Positions 23,717-32,013 of a DNA stretch of 47,691 nt are shown here, piece after piece. Position numbers and translations under genes: made by a program. This DNA is from Planctomycetota bacterium (lineage in GTDB: Bacteria; Planctomycetota; Phycisphaerae; UBA1845; UTPLA1), in assembly GCA_016235815.1 (NCBI GenBank), contig JACRIM010000033.1, positions 1-47,691 on the forward strand, given 5' to 3'. Below the pieces are notes generated by a model. The model saw only the letters and a program-made list of their open reading frames with translations, made no database searches and was not told the origin of the DNA. Numbering within the stretch: position 1 is the first letter of the stretch; every line of letters begins with the position of its first letter.

Positions 23717-24817
23717 TTGGCATCGACAGGCAATTCGACGGTTTCCGCGCTTCCGCTTCCGGCGGATGAATCACCCAAGACCTACATGGTCACCGGCGGC
23801 GCGGGCTTCCTTGGCATCAATCTGATTCGTTATCTCCTGGCCCGCGGCCACAAGGTCACGTCGCTCGACATGGCGCCGTTTGATTATGAGGACTGCCGGG
23901 AGAAGATTCGCGAAGTGCGCGGCGATATTCGCGATAGAAAGGCCGTGCGCGAGGCCGTAACGGGTGCGCAGATCGTCGTGCATTGTGCGGCGGCGCTGCC
24001 GCTCTATTCGCCCGAGGACATTCGTTCAACTGATTTGGATGGGACACGCAATGTGCTGGAGGCGGCACATGAGGCGGGATGCGAACGGGCCGTGCATATT
24101 TCGTCGACTGCGGTTTATGGCATCCCCGATCATCACCCGTTGCTGGAAGATGACCGCCTGCACGGCGTCGGCCCGTATGGTCAGGCCAAGGTTGATGCCG
24201 AAGCCGTGTGTTTGGAGCTTCGCAGAAAGCACAACATGTGCATCCCGATCATCCGACCCAAGAGTTTCGTCGGTCCGGAGCGACTCGGCGTCTTTGCACT
24301 GTTTTACGATTGGGCCAAGGATGGGCACGGTTTTCCGATGATCGGGTCGGGGCGCAATCGGTACCAACTGCTCGACGTGGAAGACCTGTGCGACGCGATC
24401 TACCTGTGCTGCACGCTGGAGCGCGACCGCGTGAACAGCATTTTTAACATCGGCGCGAAAGATTACCTCACCATGCGTGAGGACTATCAGGCGGTGCTGG
24501 ATCGCGCCGGGTTTGGCAAGAAGATCAAGGGCTTCCCCGCTGCGCCGATGATCTGGACGTTGCGGTTTCTTGAATTGCTGAAGCTCAGCCCGTTGTACAA
24601 ATGGGTCTATGAGACCGCGTCAAAAGATTCGTTTGTGTCCATCGAGCGTGCGGAAAAGGTGCTGGGCTACAAGCCGAAGTTCAGCAACCGGGATGCCCTC
24701 GTGCGGAATTATGAGTGGTATTTGGCGAATCTCCACAAGTTCAGCAATGCCAGCGGCGTGTCGCACCGGGTGCCGTGGAAGCAGGGCGTGCTTCGGTTCG
24801 CAAAGGTGTTCTTCTGA
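23717..24817 (+). CDS. NAD-dependent epimerase/dehydratase (extended SDR)
   Basis: A 366-residue extended short-chain dehydrogenase. The Rossmann glycine motif is VTGGAGFLG, the active-site Ser is in HISSTAVYG and the Tyr-x3-Lys pair is in GPYGQAKVD. VIRPKSFVGPERLG-like blocks follow. These enzymes epimerise, reduce or dehydrate nucleotide sugars or related steroids. The start is uncertain: the longest form uses TTG at 23717, while an ATG at 23786 begins exactly at MVTGGAGFLG. It lies 23 bp before hldD on the same strand, which suggests a shared role in surface-sugar supply. Confidence 0.82.
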   Translation: MASTGNSTVSALPLPADESPKTYMVTGGAGFLGINLIRYLLARGHKVTSLDMAPFDYEDCREKIREVRGDIRDRKAVREAVTGAQIVVHCAAALPLYSPEDIRSTDLDGTRNVLEAAHEAGCERAVHISSTAVYGIPDHHPLLEDDRLHGVGPYGQAKVDAEAVCLELRRKHNMCIPIIRPKSFVGPERLGVFALFYDWAKDGHGFPMIGSGRNRYQLLDVEDLCDAIYLCCTLERDRVNSIFNIGAKDYLTMREDYQAVLDRAGFGKKIKGFPAAPMIWTLRFLELLKLSPLYKWVYETASKDSFVSIERAEKVLGYKPKFSNRDALVRNYEWYLANLHKFSNASGVSHRVPWKQGVLRFAKVFF

Positions 24818-24840
24818 CGCGGCGAGGTTGAGGGCCTGAC

Positions 24841-25794
24841 ATGATTGCCATCACCGGCGCCGCGGGGTTCATCGGTTCCAACCTTGCACACGCGCTCGCG
24901 CGCGATGGTCACGACCTGCTGCTCGTTGATCGCGAACCGACCGCTGAAAAGTCGCCAAACCTCGCGGGGCTGAAGAATTCAAACGTCCTTCGGCACGATG
25001 CGTTTGTCGAACAGCTTGAAGGCCATCGCATCGCGCCGGACGCCATCTTTCATCTCGGCGCGTGCAGCAGCACGACCGAAACGAACTGGGATTTCCTCAC
25101 CGATGTGAACATTCGATACTCGCAGCGGCTGTGGTCGTGGTGCGCCGCCGTTGGCCGGCCGTTCATTTACGCCTCCAGTGCCGCTACTTATGGCGACGGC
25201 AAGATGGGCTTCAACGATCGAACGCCGCCCGAGAAGCTTCGCCCGCTGAACCTTTACGGCAGGAGCAAGAACGATTTCGACGCGTGGGTCCTGGGGCAGG
25301 TTGCGGCCGGAAAGCACGCGCCGCCGAAATGGGCCGGCCTGAAGTTTTTCAACGTGTACGGACCGCGCGAGGCGCATAAGCACCGAATGGCGAGCGTGGT
25401 TTGGCATGCGAGGCGGCAGATTCTGGAGACCGGTGAGATGCGGCTGTTCCGCTCCAACGATCCGGCCATTGCTGACGGCGAACAGCGGCGTGATTTCGTT
25501 TTCGTAGGCGATTGTGTCGATCACATGACGTGGTTGTGGACGAGTGCGGCCGCCAATGCCATTTACAATTCTGGAACCGGTACGGCTCGAACGTTCCTGG
25601 ATTTGACGCGAGCCGTCTTTACCGCGCTCCATCGTGAGCCGCGCATTGTGTACATTGACATGCCTCCCGATGTCGCGGGGCAGTATCAGAATTACACGCA
25701 GGCGGATATGTCACGATTGCGCGAAGCAGGATACACGCGGCCTCCAACGGCATTGGAAGCGGGCGTCGCACGAACACTGAGCGGCACAATGTGA
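24841..25794 (+). CDS. hldD: ADP-L-glycero-D-manno-heptose 6-epimerase
   Basis: A 317-residue extended SDR. HldD-specific blocks are HLGACSSTTE (71-80), SSAATYGDG (112-120), LNLYGRSK with catalytic Tyr139 and Lys143, YGPRE followed by HKHRMASV, RDFVFVGDC, and the C-terminal YQNYTQADMSRLREAGY. It inverts C6 of ADP-D-glycero-D-manno-heptose to give the L-glycero sugar used in the LPS inner core, in the cytoplasm. The glycine motif ITGAAGFIGSN begins four residues after the ATG. It follows the other epimerase by 23 bp. With LpxD and the LpxL-like gene it indicates LPS synthesis. Confidence 0.92.
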   Translation: MIAITGAAGFIGSNLAHALARDGHDLLLVDREPTAEKSPNLAGLKNSNVLRHDAFVEQLEGHRIAPDAIFHLGACSSTTETNWDFLTDVNIRYSQRLWSWCAAVGRPFIYASSAATYGDGKMGFNDRTPPEKLRPLNLYGRSKNDFDAWVLGQVAAGKHAPPKWAGLKFFNVYGPREAHKHRMASVVWHARRQILETGEMRLFRSNDPAIADGEQRRDFVFVGDCVDHMTWLWTSAAANAIYNSGTGTARTFLDLTRAVFTALHREPRIVYIDMPPDVAGQYQNYTQADMSRLREAGYTRPPTALEAGVARTLSGTM

Positions 25795-25802
25795 TCGCTG
25801 CG

Positions 25803-25937
25803 TTATTGGCAGCCGAACAACGGAAACCCCAGCACGGAATTAATGATGAACGCGTAGAAACCGCCTATCACCGGGATGTTTCCCAAATTCGTGGCCAGTT
25901 CCGAGAGGAATGAACACAGTCCTGCAAACAACCCCAT
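25803..25937 (-). CDS. 44-residue hydrophobic peptide
   Basis: The ORF encodes MGLFAGLCSFLSELATNLG then IPVIGGFYAFIINSVLGFPL, ending GCQ. It has two hydrophobic or amphipathic stretches, Gly-rich, with cysteines at both ends (C8 and C43). GGAG lies eight bases before the ATG. The stop is only nine bases from the hldD stop, so it is convergent with it. It sits 20 bp after the CTP synthase stop on the same strand and may be the tail of that transcript. No family recognised; membrane insertion or a bacteriocin-like peptide are both possible. Confidence 0.45.
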   Translation of the reverse strand: MGLFAGLCSFLSELATNLGNIPVIGGFYAFIINSVLGFPLFGCQ

Positions 25938-25957
25938 GACCGATCTCCGTTCTTGAT

Positions 25958-27751
25958 TTAACTTGATGCTCCGGCTCCCCCGGCCGGACTCCACACTGAT
26001 TGCCCCACGGTCGGCATTTTACCCGGACCGCCCACGCCTGCCACGGTCATCGCTGCTCGCACCAGCCCGAGGAAAAACGGATCGGGCCGAAGCGGTCGGC
26101 TGGTCAATTCCGGGTGAGCCTGAGTGCCAATGAAATACGGGTGCACGCTGGTCGGAAGCTCCAACACCTGCATGATCGGGAAGTGGGGAGCTCGGCCGCT
26201 GAATACAAGACCTGATGCCTCCAACTGCGGAATATATCGCGGGTCGACCTCATAGCGATGCCGGAACCGCAGTCGGACCTCCAACGCGCCGTTATAAAGT
26301 CGCGAGGCAAGTGAGCCTGGTGTGAGCATCACATCCTGCCCGCCAAGACGCATGTTCCCGCCGAGTCCTTCGATCTGCTTTTGCTCTGGGAGGATGCTGA
26401 TGATCGGCTCGCGTGTTTCCGGGTCAAACTCGGTTGAGTTGCCCTCCGAAATGCCGCAGACGTTTCGAGCGTATTCAATGACGGCCATTTGGAAGCCAAG
26501 GCAGATGCCGAGGTACGGCAAGCCCGTGGTTCGGGCATAGCGAATGCTGGCGATTTTTCCCTCGCCGCCCCGCGCGCCGAACCCGGCCGGGACAATGATG
26601 CCGTGCAGCGGTGCGAGGCGTGACACGACGTCGCCCTCTTTGAGTTCGGTTACATCGATCCAGTCGATATCGACCTTTACACCGCACCGGGTTCCGCTGT
26701 GCTCCAATGCTTTAATGACGGAGGCGTAGCTATCGCGCACCGACGTGTATTTGCCGGCGATGCCGATTCGCACGCTTTCACGTGACGTGCGAAGCGATGC
26801 GAGGTATTCAGCCCAGACGGTGCGATTTTTTTCTTCCAATTCGGGATGCACGCGATCCTGCAGGCCGAGGATTTCGACCACGGCCTGGTCCAGCCCCGCG
26901 CTGCGCACCATCTCGGGAACGACGTAGATCGATTCACTGTCGTGCATCGAGAAGACACGTTCGAACGGTACGCTCGAATACATTGCAATCTTTTCGCGCA
27001 CTTTCGAAGTGACCGGCAGGATGGCCCGACACGCGATGATGTGCGGCTGGATGCCGCATTCGAGGAGCTGCTTGATTCCAAGCTGTGCAGCTTTTGATTT
27101 CTGCTCGCCCAGCGCGGGCGGTTGCAGGACATACGTCAGGGCGACGAAGCACACGCCGCCGGGTCCTTCTTCAAAGGCAAGTTGCCGCAGGGCTTCGATG
27201 TAGTAGGCGTTTTCCACGTCGCCGACCGTGCCGCCGATCTCGATGAAGATGACGTCGGCGTCGGATTGCACCGCGAGGTGGCGCAGTTTGGATTTCACCT
27301 CACCGGTGACGTGGGGAATCATCTGCACGTCGCGACCCAGGTAGCCGCCGCGGCGTTCCTTCTCCAAGACCGTGGAAAAAATCTGCCCGCTGGTGGAAAA
27401 ATTTGCGCGGGCCATGTCCTGGTCGAGCATTCGCTCATAGGTGCCCAGGTCCATGTCGCATTCCATGCCGTCGTCGAGAACGAAGACCTCGCCATGGCGG
27501 TAGGGGTTCAGCGTGCCGGAGTCGAGGTTGAGATAGCCTTCCAGCTTGATCGGGGCGACGGTCAGCCCCTTGTCCTTCAGGACCTTTGCCAGGCTACTCG
27601 CGAAGATGCCCTTGCCGAGGCCGGACATCACGGTTCCGAACACGCCGACGTATTTGGTTTTCCCCGGTTTGTAGCCGGGCGGCATCGGCGTGTAGAACTC
27701 GGTGTCGTCCGAGACGTGTGAAAGCGTGGAAAGCAGATTCTGCGGGTTCAT
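25958..27751 (-). CDS. pyrG: CTP synthase (divergent type)
   Basis: A 597-residue CTP synthase, converting UTP to CTP with ATP and glutamine. The synthetase domain has SGLGKGI near residue 40, a KLEGYLNLDSGTLNPYRHGE block and ECDMDLGTYERML; the glutaminase domain has Cys417 in LGICLGFQMA and the His-Glu pair in GTQAHPELTSRP. Compared with the usual KLDPY(I/L)NVDPGTM and TDLDLGHYERF, several normally invariant positions differ (Asp to Glu, Pro to Gly, His to Thr), so this is a divergent branch. It is also longer than the ~545-residue norm, with an extra N-terminal ~25 residues and a C-terminal Gly/Pro tail. The ATG at 27751 has GGGAG seven bases upstream. Confidence 0.9.
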   Translation of the reverse strand: MNPQNLLSTLSHVSDDTEFYTPMPPGYKPGKTKYVGVFGTVMSGLGKGIFASSLAKVLKDKGLTVAPIKLEGYLNLDSGTLNPYRHGEVFVLDDGMECDMDLGTYERMLDQDMARANFSTSGQIFSTVLEKERRGGYLGRDVQMIPHVTGEVKSKLRHLAVQSDADVIFIEIGGTVGDVENAYYIEALRQLAFEEGPGGVCFVALTYVLQPPALGEQKSKAAQLGIKQLLECGIQPHIIACRAILPVTSKVREKIAMYSSVPFERVFSMHDSESIYVVPEMVRSAGLDQAVVEILGLQDRVHPELEEKNRTVWAEYLASLRTSRESVRIGIAGKYTSVRDSYASVIKALEHSGTRCGVKVDIDWIDVTELKEGDVVSRLAPLHGIIVPAGFGARGGEGKIASIRYARTTGLPYLGICLGFQMAVIEYARNVCGISEGNSTEFDPETREPIISILPEQKQIEGLGGNMRLGGQDVMLTPGSLASRLYNGALEVRLRFRHRYEVDPRYIPQLEASGLVFSGRAPHFPIMQVLELPTSVHPYFIGTQAHPELTSRPLRPDPFFLGLVRAAMTVAGVGGPGKMPTVGQSVWSPAGGAGASS

Positions 27752-27972
27752 GGTCGGCTCCCGTTGGCGTCCTTGCCGGATCCCTGCCGTGGCGATGCTC
27801 CACTGTAACCGCTCCGTCAAGGCCTTGGGGAAATGCCCAATATGCGGGTCCGGGTTCCGACGCCCGGCCCGGGCCGACCGATACCTTTCCTAGCGATTTT
27901 CATGTCCTGCGTGGACGTGTCGGCCAATGGGCCGCCCGGCACACAGGGCCGATGCGCACTCGGTAGGTTTGC

Positions 27973-29655
27973 ATGGACGACATCCTCCTTGCGATACGAC
28001 TAGGCACGAACGGCACGCCGACGCTCCATCAGCGCCGCGCCCCCACGGATTGGAACGCCGGGGGTGTGCGACGGAGCCTCTCCACGAGAATGGACCGCTG
28101 TGTCGATGAGCCGCTTCGGCGATTCGGGCTGGATACTCTTTCTCAAATGCTCGGCATTCCATTCGTAGTCACGAATGCATCTCGGCCGGACCTCTATTAT
28201 GGGTTCGACCCGCTCATCGGTCGCTCGGCGCGCGTTTGGATTCGCGCGGAGCGTTCGTCGGATTGGTCGCATCGACCACCCGCAATCACGATGCTGTCGG
28301 GCGTTCCCGTGGTTTTCAGTGAGGACGTTCCGCGTACGTTGGTAGACCGGAATCGGATCGAATTCGATCTTATTCTCGCGACTGCGTACTGGGTTTCGCT
28401 CACCAGTGAGCGTCACAGCTCACATCGAGATGCCCACGGCCGTGTTCCGGCGTTGGCGAGTGTTCTCGGGCAACATGATTTAACGCATCGGCCGCCGGTC
28501 CATGCGTATGCAGCACTCGTCTCGCGGATGTTTGGACTTTCGGCCGAGTCCACGAATGTCCTGCCGCGTTGGCCCGACGGGAAACAGTGGGCCGCCTTGC
28601 TCACACACGACGTCGACCTGCCGGAGCGGGCGCCGCTGGCTCGGTCCTTCGTGAAGGAATTCCTTCGCCCACGCAACATCCGTCGCCGCGATGCGCTCTA
28701 TGCGCTTCGCGCCGAGGTTGCACGCTTTGGCCTGCGCGAGAGCCTCATCAACGGGCCCACGCGACGCAAGGAATGGGACTTCGCCCGTCTGTGTGATTTG
28801 CAACGCGAGGCGAATCTGAGGTCTGCGTTCTACTTCGCCACCATCAACCGGCGCGACGGCCACCCCTGCGACGTTGATTACGACATCGATCAAACCCGCT
28901 ATGGCAACCTCATTCGTTCGCTTTCGTCTGATGGATTCGAGATCGGTCTGCACGCTTCCTATTGCACGGTTTCCGAGGGGCCGGATGTGTCCGTGCAATT
29001 GGCGAAGATGCCCCCCGCAGCCCTGCCCATTACCGGCGTCCGGCACCACTATCTGCAATTGAACCATGCCGACCCGATGTCCACGCTCATCGATCATTCC
29101 GACGCACGGCTTCGCTACGATTCGTCCATCGGTTTCAACGATGCTCCGGGATTTCGCGCCGGACTGGCAATGCCGTTTCACCCGTTCGATGCGACGTGCA
29201 GCGTGCGGCGCGACTTCGTTGAGCTTCCCATGACGCTGGCCGACATGCACCTGCCAACGCATGACGCCGCCGCAGGCATTCAGATTGTGCGAAAGCACCT
29301 TGAATGCGTGCGGGGGGTCGGAGGGCTCGCCGTTCTCAACTGGCATGTCGGCCACTCCATGACACATCCCGGCTGGCGGGCCGGTTTGATCGAGGCCATC
29401 GAACTACTCAGACAAGACTCGTCCGTCTGGACTCCGACACCGTCGGAAATGGCGGAGTGGTGGATTGAGCGCACGGCGGCGATGGATCGCGCGGCTGAGC
29501 GTTTCGATCCGTTGGATGCCTCAAGCGATGTGCTTGAATGGCCACAGGCGGCGAAGTCGACATCAAGAGTACCGCCTTCGACCCTGGCAGCCGGACGTGT
29601 TCCGGTGGATCGCAGACGAGAATATGACCTGATGCCGCTTGCGGAGAGCGCCTGA
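27973..29655 (+). CDS. Polysaccharide-deacetylase-like (NodB-fold) protein
   Basis: A 560-residue protein whose central ~350 residues resemble CE4/NodB deacetylases: LLTHDVDLPE (T211-H-D213-V-D215, matching the TFDD metal motif), then FYFATINRRDG and GFEIGLHASYCT with a metal-type His. Later parts have SIGFNDAPGFRAG and LNWHVGHSMTHPGW. The N-terminal ~200 residues are a separate domain without recognised motifs. CE4 enzymes remove N- or O-acetyl groups from glycans; the fold is clear but the second His motif is not canonical, so activity is not certain. The start is uncertain, as an ATG at 28090 is also possible. First gene of the 28.0-34.6 kb cluster. Confidence 0.7.
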   Translation: MDDILLAIRLGTNGTPTLHQRRAPTDWNAGGVRRSLSTRMDRCVDEPLRRFGLDTLSQMLGIPFVVTNASRPDLYYGFDPLIGRSARVWIRAERSSDWSHRPPAITMLSGVPVVFSEDVPRTLVDRNRIEFDLILATAYWVSLTSERHSSHRDAHGRVPALASVLGQHDLTHRPPVHAYAALVSRMFGLSAESTNVLPRWPDGKQWAALLTHDVDLPERAPLARSFVKEFLRPRNIRRRDALYALRAEVARFGLRESLINGPTRRKEWDFARLCDLQREANLRSAFYFATINRRDGHPCDVDYDIDQTRYGNLIRSLSSDGFEIGLHASYCTVSEGPDVSVQLAKMPPAALPITGVRHHYLQLNHADPMSTLIDHSDARLRYDSSIGFNDAPGFRAGLAMPFHPFDATCSVRRDFVELPMTLADMHLPTHDAAAGIQIVRKHLECVRGVGGLAVLNWHVGHSMTHPGWRAGLIEAIELLRQDSSVWTPTPSEMAEWWIERTAAMDRAAERFDPLDASSDVLEWPQAAKSTSRVPPSTLAAGRVPVDRRREYDLMPLAESA

Positions 29656-29685
29656 TGGTGTGTGCGGGAGAGTAGGCGAATCGAA

Positions 29686-30921
29686 ATGCCGGAATCATCC
29701 ATTCGAATTCAGAGTGTGTCCAAGCAGTTTTGTCGCGGCGAGCACAAAGATTCGCTGCGCGATCTCGTCGCATCCTGGATGCGCGGTCGACCTAAACCGG
29801 AGTCGATTCAGGAGTTCTACGCCCTGTCGGACGTGTCCTTTGACGTTGCGCCGGGCGAGGCGTTCGGAATTGTCGGTCCAAACGGCGCCGGCAAGAGCAC
29901 CATGCTCAAGCTTCTCGCCGGGATCATGCGACCCACGACCGGCACGATTCAGGTCAACGGCCGAGTCTCGGCGTTGATCGAACTCGGTGCCGGGTTTCAC
30001 GGCGACCTCACGGGGCGCGAAAACATTTATCTGAATGCGAGCATCCTTGGCATTCCGCGGCAGGAGGTGCGGCGCAAATTTCACGAAATCGCCGAATTCG
30101 CGGACATCGGCGATTTTCTCGATACGCCGCTCAAACGGTACAGCAGCGGCATGCACGCGCGACTGGGCTTTGCCATTGCCGCGCACGCCGATCCGCATGT
30201 GTTACTCGTCGATGAGGTGCTCTCAGTCGGCGATCGGGTTTTCCGCGCGAAATGCTTCGACAAGATGCAGTGCTTTCTCAAACAGGGCGCTGCTGTCGTC
30301 TTTGTGTCGCATGATCTGGGAACCGTGAATCGATTTTGCGATCGTGCCATGGTGCTTCAGCGCGGCAAGTCGCTCTTCGTCGGTCCATCGTCGAACGCCA
30401 TTGGGCTTTACTACGACGCCTGCCTCCAGTCGCTTATTCAGAAGAAGGATGACGGCTCGGCACTGGTGGAAGTTTCAAATATTCGCCTGACGGATCGCAA
30501 AGGGCGGATGCTGCGCACCATTCGATCCGGCGAACGCGTCCGGTTTCAATTCGACGTTCACTATCGAGCGCCACTGCGATCGCCCTCGTTTGGACTTTCG
30601 CTCATTCGCTCGGATGATTTTCTTACGCTGTTTGAATCCAGCAGCACACGACTTGGCTGGGATGCCGAAAGTGTCACCATCGGCGATCGCCAGCGCGTGG
30701 CGTATGAGTTCGATTGCAATGTTGCCCCGGGGCAATACGCCATCGGCCTGCACGTGCGCGATCGCGACTCCCTGAAGTACGCCGCGGAAATAACGCAGGC
30801 TACGCAGATTCTTGTGGACAGTGCGGCGCCGACCGGCGGCATCGTTCACGTGAATCCATCGTTTGAAGTGGCGTCTCTCGAAAATTCGCCGCGGGACAAT
30901 CTCGTCGCCGGCGCTGTCTGA
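29686..30921 (+). CDS. Wzt/TagH-like polysaccharide ABC transporter ATPase
   Basis: A 411-residue ATPase of the O-antigen/teichoic-acid export class. Walker A is GPNGAGKST (64-72), the QVNGRVSALIELGAGFH block precedes a YSSGMHARLGFAIA signature, and Walker B is VLLVDEVLSVGD. A C-terminal domain (about 265-395) has the beta-rich character of the Wzt carbohydrate-binding tail (VRFQFDVHYRAP, LFESSSTRLGW, YAIGLHVRDRD). Wzt reads the terminal modification of the glycan chain before export. The usual membrane partner Wzm is not in the window, which is odd. The ATG at 29686 was chosen over one eight codons earlier. It is followed by the acyltransferase gene 18 bp on. Confidence 0.86.
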   Translation: MPESSIRIQSVSKQFCRGEHKDSLRDLVASWMRGRPKPESIQEFYALSDVSFDVAPGEAFGIVGPNGAGKSTMLKLLAGIMRPTTGTIQVNGRVSALIELGAGFHGDLTGRENIYLNASILGIPRQEVRRKFHEIAEFADIGDFLDTPLKRYSSGMHARLGFAIAAHADPHVLLVDEVLSVGDRVFRAKCFDKMQCFLKQGAAVVFVSHDLGTVNRFCDRAMVLQRGKSLFVGPSSNAIGLYYDACLQSLIQKKDDGSALVEVSNIRLTDRKGRMLRTIRSGERVRFQFDVHYRAPLRSPSFGLSLIRSDDFLTLFESSSTRLGWDAESVTIGDRQRVAYEFDCNVAPGQYAIGLHVRDRDSLKYAAEITQATQILVDSAAPTGGIVHVNPSFEVASLENSPRDNLVAGAV

Positions 30922-30939
30922 ACGAGGTCAAATTCGCAA

Positions 30940-31992
30940 ATGCTCGAGGCACTCGTTAATTATGCAGTCCGTCGGTCGCGCGCTGCGATCCCCTCACCCG
31001 CCTCAATTCGCTTTGCGACGACGCGCGACGCCGACGCAATCAATGCGCTTTATAACGATGCGTCGGCTCGCCCCGATGCCGCCGCTGTTCCGCCGCGCAC
31101 CGCAGCTCAATGGCGATGGGAGTACATTCAGTCTTCGTCCGATTCACCGCCGTATGTCCTCGCGGAACACGATGGGTACGTCGTCGGCACGCAGGCCTAT
31201 ATTCCGATTGAGTTTGTTTGCGACGGACGAATCATCAGGACCGGCAAGGATGAAGACACGCTGGTTCACCCCGTTCACCGGGGGCGCGGACTGCTTGACG
31301 CCATGTACAAACACCTCTCGGCGCGCGCGCTCAGTGACGGCGTCGAGCTTCTGTGGGGACTGACAAGTACCGCCGTCAAACCGCTCATTCGCAATGGGTT
31401 CATGGGTGTCGGCGTCAACGACGCGATGGCCGCTACGCAGTGGACGGTGGCGCCGGTTTCCATTTCGGGACTAATTGTCTCGGAGATTAACGAGCCGGGC
31501 GCGGATAGTGATCTGTTTTCGCTCGAACTTTCCCGACACCTCGGCGGAATCATGCCTCACCTGACGGCATCATTCCTCAAGTGGCGAGTCTTTGAGAATC
31601 CCTTCCGACGGTACCAAATGGTTGAAGCCAGGCTCAACGGCCGCCTCGTCGGGCTGGCCATCTTCAAACTCGACGAGCGAAAGCAAGTGGGCTTTATCTC
31701 CGATCTTGTGGCGATTCCGGCCGAACGAATCAGCGAGGCAGACATTCTTTCCGCGCTTCTTGATCCTGGCTTACGGCATTTTGCACGAGAGGGTTATCGT
31801 CGAGTTGAGGCCCGCCCCTCCGGAACGCATCCGTTCAACCGTCGTGTGCAAGCGTTGCTTTCCACGATTGGGTTCATCCGCCAATCGCCCGACCAAGCCG
31901 CGACCTTTCTGGTTCGGCCGATGCTGCCGTCGGCCCGGTCCTTCCTTGCGCTCGATCAGTGGCGAATCTCCGAACTGATGCGGGAGTATTAA
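30940..31992 (+). CDS. GNAT-family N-acyltransferase (double-domain size)
   Basis: A 350-residue protein. The first half is a GNAT domain with acetyl-CoA motif VHPVHRGRGLLDAMYKHL (about 108-125) and a preceding beta strand (AYIPIEFVCDGRIIRTGKDEDTL). The second half, from about residue 200, resembles a second, degenerate GNAT or FemAB-like fold (FRRYQMVEARLNGRLVGLAIF). It would acetylate or acylate an amino group. It lies between the Wzt ATPase and the CapK-like ligase, so its substrate may be an amino sugar or a beta-amino acid in the same pathway. Confidence 0.78.
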   Translation: MLEALVNYAVRRSRAAIPSPASIRFATTRDADAINALYNDASARPDAAAVPPRTAAQWRWEYIQSSSDSPPYVLAEHDGYVVGTQAYIPIEFVCDGRIIRTGKDEDTLVHPVHRGRGLLDAMYKHLSARALSDGVELLWGLTSTAVKPLIRNGFMGVGVNDAMAATQWTVAPVSISGLIVSEINEPGADSDLFSLELSRHLGGIMPHLTASFLKWRVFENPFRRYQMVEARLNGRLVGLAIFKLDERKQVGFISDLVAIPAERISEADILSALLDPGLRHFAREGYRRVEARPSGTHPFNRRVQALLSTIGFIRQSPDQAATFLVRPMLPSARSFLALDQWRISELMREY

Positions 31993-32013
31993 CCGACCCG
32001 CCGATAGCAACGT

